From: CAZDUS01 sp964609375
GTDB lineage: Bacteria; Verrucomicrobiota; Kiritimatiellia; CAIKKV01; CAITUY01
Direction: 5' to 3'
Assembly (NCBI GenBank): GCA_964609375.1
Contig: CAZSSA010000022.1
Location: forward strand, 1-29,353
DNA length: 29,353 nt
The notes beneath the pieces are model-generated. The model worked only from the letters and a program-made list of their open reading frames with translations, was not told where the DNA came from and made no database searches. Shown piece by piece: positions 23,422-29,353 of this stretch. The stretch's first letter is position 1, and each line of letters starts with the position of its first letter. The position numbers and the translations under genes are program-made.

Positions 23422-23907
23422 ATGCAACTGACTGACGAACAAAAAAATACTGTCTCACAGTGGGTAAAGTCAGGCGCCAGCCTTTCGGACGTCCAAAAGC
23501 GTCTGGCTGCTGAATTCTCACTGGTCCTGACCTACATTGACGTGCGCTTCCTGCTTATCGACCTCGGCCTCGACCTGGTCCAGCCTAAGGAAGAACGCAA
23601 AGCCACGCCCACACCGCCACCCCTTCCCGGTCAGGCCCCCGATGACGACGATCTCCCCGCCTTGGAGCCGCCTCCCCCTTTGGGCGCCGGTAATGTCAGC
23701 GTGGATATCGACCGCATCATGCGCCCCGGCACCATGGTTAGCGGCACGGTGGTCTTCTCCGATGGCGCCAAAGCAAACTGGGCCATTGATCAGACAGGCC
23801 GCCTGGCCCTGATGCCAGCCATCAAGGACTACAGGCCTGCCCCGGAAGACATTCAGGCATTCCAAAAAGCCATCCAAAGCCAGTTACAGAAAATGGGGTA
23901 CGGGTAA
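23422..23907 (+). CDS. 161-aa hypothetical protein, Pro-rich linker, PVC-type
   Basis: 161 residues in three parts. The N-terminal helical domain (MQLTDEQKNTVSQWVKSGAS, LSDVQKRLAAEFSLVLTYID, about residues 1-52) looks like a small helix-turn-helix or coiled-coil module. A Pro- and Asp-rich linker (about 58-88) follows. The C-terminal domain (about 90-161) contains VSVDIDRIMRPGTMVSGTVVF and ends QLQKMGYG. I recall such proteins in Verrucomicrobia-like genomes without a known function. No good Shine-Dalgarno is seen before the ATG, though a good promoter lies upstream. It is followed after 77 bases by the RdgC-like gene on the same strand. Confidence 0.6.
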   Translation: MQLTDEQKNTVSQWVKSGASLSDVQKRLAAEFSLVLTYIDVRFLLIDLGLDLVQPKEERKATPTPPPLPGQAPDDDDLPALEPPPPLGAGNVSVDIDRIMRPGTMVSGTVVFSDGAKANWAIDQTGRLALMPAIKDYRPAPEDIQAFQKAIQSQLQKMGYG

Positions 23908-23984
23908 TAGCCGATCTCCTGCTTCCTTCATGCCCTTCGCGGCAACCTCTTTGATTTAAGCACCATTCCAAATGGAGATTTGTC

Positions 23985-25085
23985 ATGTCATTTGAAAGCG
24001 GCAGCGCCACATTCCGGATGTTCTACCTCCCCCAGCCCTTCCCCAGGAACCACATCGACAAGTTCGCCAACAGGGCCGCCCCCCCCATTTCAACCCTCGG
24101 CACCACACCCATCCGCGGGTGGGTCACCGGTCGCCACCTCCTCGATAACAAGATTACCAAGGATACCGCCCATCATGCCGGCTACTTACGCCTGACACTC
24201 ATGCAGGCGGAACGCAAAATCCCCGAGTCCCTCCTGCGCGCCGAATGCCGCATGGAAGAATTAGTCCGCATGCAGGCCGAGGGACGCGCCGAAATCGACC
24301 GTCGCACCCGCAGCGAAATCCGCAAGGAAATCACCGAACGCCTCCTCCCCACAATGCCGCCCCAACTCAAGGGCATGGCCCTCGTCCATTTGCCCGAAAG
24401 CGACTTCCTTTACGCCGAAGCCGTCTCGGACAAGCAAATGGACGCCCTCGAGGCTAACTTCCGCGAGACCATGGGATTCGGTTTGATCCCCGTCACACCC
24501 ATCCACGCCGCCGCACACCGCCTAAAGCGCGACATCCGCGACCTGCTCCCCACCAGCTTCTCGCCCGACTGCGAGGACGACTCCGTGGAAAACAATCCCG
24601 GCCAGGATTTCCTGACGTGGCTATGGTTCTACTCCGAATGCCGCGGCGGCATCATCACCCTGCGCGACAACAACACCTATGCCCTCATGCTCGAAGGTCC
24701 CTTGACGTTCGTCCTGGAAGGACAAGGCGCCCACGAAACCGTCCTGCGGCGCGGGACCCCGGAACTCAGCGTCGAAGCCAAGATCGCCCTGCTCAGCGGC
24801 AAGAAACTCCGCCGCGCCAAACTACTGCTTGCCCGCGGCCAGGAAACGTGGCAAGTCACACTCGACGCCGATCAGTTCTCCTTCCGCAGCCTGAAACTCC
24901 CCGAAGGCGAAAAGCTCGAACCTGTCAGTCGCTTCCAGGAACGCATGACCTCCATCAATACGTTCACCAGTGCATTTCTGGAAATCTACGACCGGTTCAT
25001 CACCGAACGGTTGAACGAAACCACCTGGTCAAAAACCCGAGCCGATATTCATCGCTGGGTCAACGACCGCGCCGCACGCAAGTAG
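23985..25085 (+). CDS. RdgC-like protein (putative)
   Basis: 366 residues, mainly helical and charged, with no signal peptide or membrane segment. The middle part resembles recombination-associated RdgC: a Glu/Arg-rich helix (EIDRRTRSEIRKEITERLLP), then a strand-like run ALVHLPESDFLYAEAVSDK and a segment ending LIPVTPIHAAAH, then LTWLWFYSECRGG. RdgC forms a ring dimer on double-stranded DNA and limits RecA activity. The similarity is judged by eye and is moderate; the C-terminal third (ALLSGKKLRRAKLLLARGQE) is less clear. The start has GGAG eight bases upstream. RdgC in PVC bacteria is often encoded near phage-like or unknown genes; here the 161-aa protein is its neighbour. Confidence 0.5.
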   Translation: MSFESGSATFRMFYLPQPFPRNHIDKFANRAAPPISTLGTTPIRGWVTGRHLLDNKITKDTAHHAGYLRLTLMQAERKIPESLLRAECRMEELVRMQAEGRAEIDRRTRSEIRKEITERLLPTMPPQLKGMALVHLPESDFLYAEAVSDKQMDALEANFRETMGFGLIPVTPIHAAAHRLKRDIRDLLPTSFSPDCEDDSVENNPGQDFLTWLWFYSECRGGIITLRDNNTYALMLEGPLTFVLEGQGAHETVLRRGTPELSVEAKIALLSGKKLRRAKLLLARGQETWQVTLDADQFSFRSLKLPEGEKLEPVSRFQERMTSINTFTSAFLEIYDRFITERLNETTWSKTRADIHRWVNDRAARK

Positions 25086-25200
25086 TACCGCCTCTCTCTT
25101 TTGGTGGAAGGGGTACTGCGCGCCGCGATGGGAGACTCCTGGATTCCCGAATGATGAAAGAGGCGCTACGCCACATCCCCCTTTCTGCTTCCCCCTCCCC

Positions 25201-26331
25201 TTATCCCCCATTCTGGATTCCGGATTCTGAATTCTGGATTCTGCCCGTCTCTCCTCCCTCTCCCCCCTCCCCGGCCTTGCTCTTGGATTTGCTGATCGTG
25301 GTAAACTCCCGCGCCAGCGAATACCCCAAGGCCAACAATACCGGTCCGAGGAATAGTCCAATGAACCCGAAGGTCATCACCCCGCCGATTACGCCAAGCA
25401 GGACAATGATAAACGGCAAATTCGCTCCCCGGCTGATCAGAATCGGTCGAACAAGATTATCAATACCACTGATACCAAATAATCCCCACACCATCAGGAA
25501 AATACCCCAGCCCACCTGTCCCGCACCAAAAAGCCATAACACCGCAGGCACCCAGACAAATGGCGGACCGCCGGGGATCAACGCCATCAAAAACGTGACC
25601 AATCCCCAGAGAAACGGCGAGGGAACCCCGGCAATCCAAAATCCGATCGCCGCCACAATCGCCTGCGCCAACGCTGTTCCGATAATCCCGTAAACCACAC
25701 TGCGCACCGTATTCCCCGCCACCGCAATCAGTCGCTGCGAAACGTCACCCGCAATCCGTTGCGCCCCTGCCGCCATCCGGTCCGCCACTCGCTCCCCGTC
25801 CCGGTAGAACACAAACACAATGATCACACTCAGGGTGAGTTGCAAAACCCCTTTCCCGAAATCAAGACTGTGCGCCAACAACCACTTCCCAACACCCACT
25901 CCGGCTGTCTTCATCGACTGCGAAACCCAACCCGCATCCTGTGCGAATTGTGGCCACACCCGTTCTGCAGCGCCACCCACCCACGGCAAACTACTTACCC
26001 ATGCCGGCGGCTCCGCCGGCAGTCCGGCCTGCAAAATCCGAAACAGCCCTTCAATGCGGGACACATTCTCCGCCAGAGTAATTCCCGCAATCACAAACGG
26101 CAGCACCATCACCAGGGCTATAAGGGTCGTCATCACAAGGGAGGCATAGGTCCGTCGCCCCCTCATCCAACTCTCCAACCGCAACATCATCGGCCATGTG
26201 GTATAGGTCAACACCGTTGCCCACAAAATCGCCGACACAAATGGCCTCAACACCGCCAGACAACCAATCGCCACCAGCACCACAGCAACCACCGCCGCCA
26301 CTGCCTCAATCCTGTTCATCATCTTAAGCAC
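25201..26331 (-). CDS. AI-2E/PerM family membrane permease (UPF0118), repeat-derived C-terminal tail
   Basis: 376 residues with about eight membrane segments. The family pattern is clear: an N-terminal hydrophobic pair (VVAVVLVAIGCLAVLRPF), the central soluble region, then VIIVFVFYRDGERVADRMA, PFLWGLVTFLMALIPGGPPF and FIGLFLGPVLLALGYSL. Members have been linked to AI-2 export, Na+/H+ exchange or none of these; the substrate is unknown. The GTG start at 26331 has AGGAG seven bases upstream; ATGs three and four codons on are possible. The last 14 residues (GRIQNSESGIQNGG) are encoded by an ATTCTGG heptamer repeat, so the normal stop seems to have been replaced by repeat sequence. Confidence 0.85.
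   Translation of the reverse strand: MLKMMNRIEAVAAVVAVVLVAIGCLAVLRPFVSAILWATVLTYTTWPMMLRLESWMRGRRTYASLVMTTLIALVMVLPFVIAGITLAENVSRIEGLFRILQAGLPAEPPAWVSSLPWVGGAAERVWPQFAQDAGWVSQSMKTAGVGVGKWLLAHSLDFGKGVLQLTLSVIIVFVFYRDGERVADRMAAGAQRIAGDVSQRLIAVAGNTVRSVVYGIIGTALAQAIVAAIGFWIAGVPSPFLWGLVTFLMALIPGGPPFVWVPAVLWLFGAGQVGWGIFLMVWGLFGISGIDNLVRPILISRGANLPFIIVLLGVIGGVMTFGFIGLFLGPVLLALGYSLAREFTTISKSKSKAGEGGEGGETGRIQNSESGIQNGG
25210..25243. repeat. Tandem heptamer ATTCTGG, about five units
   Basis: ATTCTGG, ATTCCGG, ATTCTGA, ATTCTGG, ATTCTG in a row. They overlap the 3' end of the AI-2E family gene, where the minus strand encodes the tail RIQNSESGIQN. The same family recurs in the other orientation at 27134-27161. 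Confidence 0.85.
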
Positions 26332-26608
26332 GGATCATCTCCTCTTCCCTCGCATTCCAGCACATTCAAACCGCTGAATACTGTATGCTTTATCGGTTAC
26401 ACGTCTGCAAGCTTAGAACCCCAACGATACCCCGTCAACCCCATCTTAATCTTCCCCATCCCCCATCCCACTCTTGGCGAAAGACCGATTAAGGTGAAAT
26501 CCTTGCCCCGCCTCCCCCGCCTCATTCCACACTTTCCCATCCCCCTCGCCTAGTGCTATCTTTTCCTCCTGTGCGGCGCCAAGTTTTGTAAAGGGGAATA
26601 GATACACC

Positions 26609-27118
26609 ATGCCAATCTATGAGTTCTATTGTCACAAGTGCAATACCATCTTCAACTTCCTGTCACGGACACTCCAGTCAGACAAACGCCCAAAGTGTCC
26701 TCACTGCAAAACCATCAACCTGGAAAAACAATTCTCCCTGTTCGCCCACACCGGCCGCGCCAAGGAGGACACCTCCTCCGCGGCTGAACCCGATCTCCCC
26801 ATGGACGAATCCAAAATGGAGCGGGCCATGGATGCCCTCGCCCGCGAAGCCGATGGCATGACCAGCGATGACCCGCGCCAAGCCGCCGACCTGATGCGGA
26901 AATTTTCAAAAATGACCGGCATGGAACTCGGATCCGGCATGCAGGAAGCACTGAATCGCCTCGAAGCAGGCGAAGAACCGGATCAGATCGAAGCCGAACT
27001 GGGCGACCGCCTGGAAAAGGAAGATCCGTTTATCCTCCCCGAAAAAGAAAAGAAAGCCCCCAAAAAGGGACAAGCCCGTCCCGCACCCCGCCGCGACAAA
27101 ACCCTCTACGAAATGTGA
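26609..27118 (+). CDS. FmdB-type zinc-ribbon protein
   Basis: 169 residues. The N-terminal FmdB/CxxC_CxxC ribbon (MPIYEFYCHKCNTIFNFLSR and CPHCKTINLEKQFS, about 1-45) has two CxxC pairs for zinc. The rest is acidic and helical (KMERAMDALAREADG, MTGMELGSGMQEALNRLE), with a Lys-rich end. FmdB was named as a regulator of formamide genes, but most members have no known role. Ribosome site AAGGGG is present upstream. Its stop TGA overlaps the possible GTG start of the following DAHP synthase gene, so the two are transcribed together. The link is probably operon convenience. Confidence 0.85.
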   Translation: MPIYEFYCHKCNTIFNFLSRTLQSDKRPKCPHCKTINLEKQFSLFAHTGRAKEDTSSAAEPDLPMDESKMERAMDALAREADGMTSDDPRQAADLMRKFSKMTGMELGSGMQEALNRLEAGEEPDQIEAELGDRLEKEDPFILPEKEKKAPKKGQARPAPRRDKTLYEM

Positions 27119-28224
27119 CCATGAAGAAAGAATCCAGAATCCAGAAGTCAGAATCCAGAATGAAGACCTTCTCTTCTCGTAAACACGCCCTCCCGCGCAC
27201 CAACAATATCAACGTCGTCTCTCTCGACCCGTTGGTCACGCCTCGCACCCTCGCCAAACGCCTCCCGGCATCTCCCGTCGCCTTGAGAACCGTCGTCAAG
27301 ACCCGCCATGCCATCCGCCGCATCCTGACCGGTCAGGACCCGCGTCTGCTCGTTGTCGTGGGGCCCTGCTCCATCCATGATCCCATCGCCACCCTCGATT
27401 ACGCCACCCGTCTGCAATCACTCGCCCGCGAACTGCAGGACGACCTCCTGATCCTGATGCGAACCTATTTCGAAAAACCACGAACCACCACCGGTTGGAA
27501 AGGCCTGATCTACGATCCGCACATGGATGGTTCCTCCGATATCGCCTGGGGCCTGGAAACCGCCCGCAAACTTCTTCTGGAAATCAATGCCATGGGCCTC
27601 CCCACCGGCACCGAAATGCTGGACCCCATCGTCCCACAGTACATCGCCGACCTCATTTCCTGGGTGGCCATCGGTGCACGCACCACGGAATCCCAGACAC
27701 ACCGCCAAATGGCCAGCGGCCTCTCCATGCCCGTCGGTTTCAAAAATCGCACCGATGGCAACGTTCAGGTCGCCCTCGACGCCATGATCGCCGCCCGCTC
27801 CGCTCATAGTTTCCTCGGCATCGACAACGATGGCCGCATCGCCACCGTCCGCACCGCCGGAAACCCCTCGGGCCATCTAATCCTGCGCGGCTCCCGAGGC
27901 GGCCCCAACTATGACCCCGCCAGCATCGCCGACGCCAGCCAGCGGATGAACGACGCCAACCTGACCCCCGCCATCATGGTGGATTGCAGTCATGGCAATG
28001 CCGGAAAAAAACACGAAATGGAAGAAACCGTCTGGAAGGACGTCTTGCGTCAGCGCCGGCGCGGCTCAACATCCATCATCGGTATGTTGGTGGAAAGCAA
28101 CTTGGAAGCCGGCAACCAGCCCCTATCCGCCGACATCAGCCAACTGCGCTACGGAGTATCCGTCACCGATGCCTGCGTGGATTGGCCCACCACCGAACGC
28201 ATGCTCCGCTCCGCCACCCGCTAA
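27115..28224 (+). CDS. aroG: 3-deoxy-7-phosphoheptulonate (DAHP) synthase, class I
   Basis: First enzyme of the shikimate pathway, joining phosphoenolpyruvate and erythrose-4-phosphate. The body matches the AroF/AroG/AroH class: VVVGPCSIHDPIATLDYA, RTYFEKPRTTTGWKGLIYDP, GLPTGTEMLDPIVPQYIADL, GARTTESQTHRQMASGLSMP, and the conserved end DCSHGNAGKKH, SIIGMLVESNLEAGNQ. The isoenzyme class cannot be told. Possible starts are GTG 27115, ATG 27121 and ATG 27160. The segment between 27130 and 27160 is an ATTCTGG-type repeat, and the ATG at 27160 is partly made by its last unit. The family usually starts near the last one, giving about 354 residues. Cytoplasmic; feedback residues are not assessed. Confidence 0.95.
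   Translation: MTMKKESRIQKSESRMKTFSSRKHALPRTNNINVVSLDPLVTPRTLAKRLPASPVALRTVVKTRHAIRRILTGQDPRLLVVVGPCSIHDPIATLDYATRLQSLARELQDDLLILMRTYFEKPRTTTGWKGLIYDPHMDGSSDIAWGLETARKLLLEINAMGLPTGTEMLDPIVPQYIADLISWVAIGARTTESQTHRQMASGLSMPVGFKNRTDGNVQVALDAMIAARSAHSFLGIDNDGRIATVRTAGNPSGHLILRGSRGGPNYDPASIADASQRMNDANLTPAIMVDCSHGNAGKKHEMEETVWKDVLRQRRRGSTSIIGMLVESNLEAGNQPLSADISQLRYGVSVTDACVDWPTTERMLRSATR
27134..27161. repeat. Tandem heptamer CCAGAAT at the aroG start
   Basis: CCAGAAT (27134-27140), CCAGAAG, TCAGAAT, CCAGAAT (27155-27161): four units, the complement of the ATTCTGG repeat at 25210-25243. The last two bases (AT) of the final unit plus the next G form the ATG at 27160-27162. Confidence 0.85.
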
Positions 28225-28290
28225 ACGCCCCCTCACACCCATAAAAATCACCACAATCTCCCTTGCCTCCGCAAACAATCTTTGATTCAA

Positions 28291-28317
28291 TGTATACAGA
28301 TAAGGATTTTGTATACA
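28291..28317. promoter_or_regulatory. Paired TGTATACA operator candidates
   Basis: Two identical perfect palindromes TGTATACA at 28291-28298 and 28310-28317, centres 19 bases apart. The second ends two bases before the antitoxin ATG at 28320. Autoregulation by the ribbon-helix-helix-type antitoxin is the natural reading. No Shine-Dalgarno is visible before the ATG, so the transcript may be short-leadered or leaderless. Confidence 0.6.
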
Positions 28318-28319
28318 CT

Positions 28320-28616
28320 ATGAAAACCATGACCCTATCCCTGCGACTTGACTCCGAAGAAGTCAAAATGCTGGACGAGGCGGCTAACCGCGATGGCCTT
28401 GACCGTTCATCCCTGCTCAAGCGCCTGATGAGGCGCGGGTACGCCGACTATCGGCTCGAAGCCGCCTGCGCCGCCTATCGGCACGGCGACGTCACCTTGT
28501 CCCGCGCTGCTGAAATGGCAGGCATAAGCCTGTACGATCTATTGTCCAGACTGCCAGGGGCTGGCTTGCAAATGAACCTCTCGGCTGATGATCTGCGGCG
28601 GGAATTGGCGTCATGA
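28320..28616 (+). CDS. Antitoxin, ribbon-helix-helix plus UPF0175-like
   Basis: 98 residues. The N-terminal segment MKTMTLSLRLDSEEVKMLDE and SSLLKRLMRRG fits a ribbon-helix-helix fold. The C-terminal half (about 45-98) has the UPF0175 pattern YRLEAACAAYRHGDVTLSRA, EMAGISLYDLLSRL, typical of antitoxins of PIN toxins. The stop overlaps the toxin start by ATGA. The start at 28320 follows two palindromes; an upstream in-frame ATG (28263) would translate through them and is rejected. G and C are nearly balanced here, unlike the C-rich flanks. Confidence 0.75.
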   Translation: MKTMTLSLRLDSEEVKMLDEAANRDGLDRSSLLKRLMRRGYADYRLEAACAAYRHGDVTLSRAAEMAGISLYDLLSRLPGAGLQMNLSADDLRRELAS

Positions 28617-29167
28617 ATATTGTGGTTGCGGACGCTTGCCCCGTGATTTTCCTGGCCAAACTAGACCGGCTGGCGTTGATAAGGACTGTTTTCCCGGGAA
28701 CAATCCTGATCCCCGCCAGCGTTCGACGCGAACTCACCCAGGAAACAATTCCGACTGAAGAAAAACTGCGTATTGAGGAGTTTCTCAAGCATTGCCGTGT
28801 TGAAACGGTGCAAAACCCCCGGTTTCCCGCAACAGCCTTGAGTCTGGCTGACCGCCATGTCCTGACGCTGGCCACAAGGCACCGGAAGGCAATCATTCTG
28901 ACCGATGACAGCCTGCTACGACGCATTGCATTGGCCCAAGGGCAACCTGTGGCCGGCACCTTGGGTCTTATCATCAGGGCAACACGCGCCAAACTGATCC
29001 AAAGGCAGGAAGCGCTGAACTCCGTTGACGAGTTGGTTACAAAACACCAACTGCGAATCACTGTGGATGTCTATCAGGAAGCCTGCCGTCAAATAAACGA
29101 ATCGACACTTAACACCAATCACGGCGCGACTAAGATGGCATTGAATAAGCCACTCCCTCCCATGTAG
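28613..29167 (+). CDS. PIN-domain toxin (DUF3368-like)
   Basis: 184 residues with a PIN nuclease fold: IVVADACPVIFLAKLDRLAL (Asp7), PASVRREL (Glu40), LSLADRHVLTLA (Asp80) and ILTDDSLLRRIA (Asp98), giving the four acidic metal-binding residues. The order and the phrase GTLGLIIRATRAKLI match DUF3368, commonly the toxin beside UPF0175 antitoxins. The last about 25 residues are extra. It overlaps its antitoxin by ATGA. Such toxins cleave RNA, which is family knowledge and not shown here. Third codon positions are mixed, unlike the C-ending plus-strand genes nearby, which suggests recent arrival. Confidence 0.8.
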   Translation: MNIVVADACPVIFLAKLDRLALIRTVFPGTILIPASVRRELTQETIPTEEKLRIEEFLKHCRVETVQNPRFPATALSLADRHVLTLATRHRKAIILTDDSLLRRIALAQGQPVAGTLGLIIRATRAKLIQRQEALNSVDELVTKHQLRITVDVYQEACRQINESTLNTNHGATKMALNKPLPPM

Positions 29168-29209
29168 CATCGTCCTCTATTTTAAACCGGCACATCTCAA
29201 GGACATTAT

Positions 29210-29353
29210 ATGGGACAAGCTAAAAACAAAGGACGGCACTGCCCATCCCTGAATCGCGTCATCACTTCTGCCGAGTGCGGAGAAAACCGTGCCAGCCAAA
29301 TCGACTGCCCCTCCGACTGCCCCCATAATCCCTGGTCTCCCGCCCACTACGAA
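29210..29353 (+). CDS. Cys-rich hypothetical protein, truncated at right edge
   Basis: 48 codons without a stop before the window ends. The start ATG is supported by AAGGA seven bases upstream. The visible part starts MGQAKNKGRHCPSLNRVI and holds four or five Cys in CPSLN, SAECGENR and DCPSDCPHNPWSP, a pattern that would suit a metal site. I recall similar openings in unnamed Verrucomicrobia-like proteins but cannot name a function. Confidence 0.55.
   Translation, partial: MGQAKNKGRHCPSLNRVITSAECGENRASQIDCPSDCPHNPWSPAHYE

Noticed and set aside
26445..26493. CTTAATC ... GATTAAG inverted repeat between the permease and the FmdB-type gene
   Set aside because: Seven bases separated by 35 can arise by chance in this AT-richer intergenic region, and no function is suggested. 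The 277-base interval otherwise shows nothing firm.

Overview
The window looks like a draft or metagenome-assembled bacterial chromosome scaffold: it contains two assembly gaps of exactly 100 N each (12186-12285 and 23238-23337). It is GC-rich, and the plus strand carries clearly more C than G almost everywhere I sampled, in genes of both orientations. Several unnamed proteins resemble ones I associate with the Planctomycetes-Verrucomicrobia-Chlamydiae group (Verrucomicrobiota, Kiritimatiellota or Lentisphaerota): the 84-aa and 161-aa proteins and the Cys-rich protein cut by the right edge. Heptameric repeats that leak into proteins also fit. This placement comes from memory of protein families and was not tested. 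No rRNA, tRNA, CRISPR array, prophage or transposase was found.

Layout. 1-5416: the N-terminal part of priA (minus) diverges from glgP (plus), which converges with asnS (minus) with one base between the stop codons. 5563-12167: a good sigma70-type promoter precedes a tightly packed plus-strand operon of seven genes: two CNNM/CBS membrane proteins, a membrane-anchored zinc-ribbon/OB-fold protein, hpt, a CDF metal exporter, a TctA-like permease and a YdjM-type membrane hydrolase. After gap 1, 12298-18427 is minus-strand: an orphan helicase-associated-domain protein, and a carA-guaA-alkyladenine glycosylase-(beta-barrel/thioredoxin-like)-RmlD-type reductase operon with a promoter and three tandem upstream repeats. 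18498-19100 holds an 84-aa conserved-looking gene (minus) and, facing the other way, a candidate structured RNA ending in a strong intrinsic terminator. 19098-23194 (minus) encodes a secreted phosphoesterase, hflX, rtcB and archease. After gap 2 come a 161-aa protein and an RdgC-like protein (plus), an AI-2E-family permease (minus), an FmdB-type zinc ribbon coupled to a DAHP synthase (plus), an antitoxin/PIN-toxin module with palindromic operator candidates, and a truncated Cys-rich gene.

Most of the content is housekeeping: glycogen breakdown, nucleotide synthesis and salvage, aromatic amino acid entry, translation, replication restart, RNA repair and metal homeostasis. The most interesting items are the candidate ncRNA at 18926-19099, the invasion of coding sequence by heptamer and palindromic repeats (priA, yubA-like and aroG-like genes), a helical insertion in AsnRS, the seven-gene membrane operon, tandem repeats upstream of carA, and a toxin-antitoxin module whose base skew departs from its neighbours.
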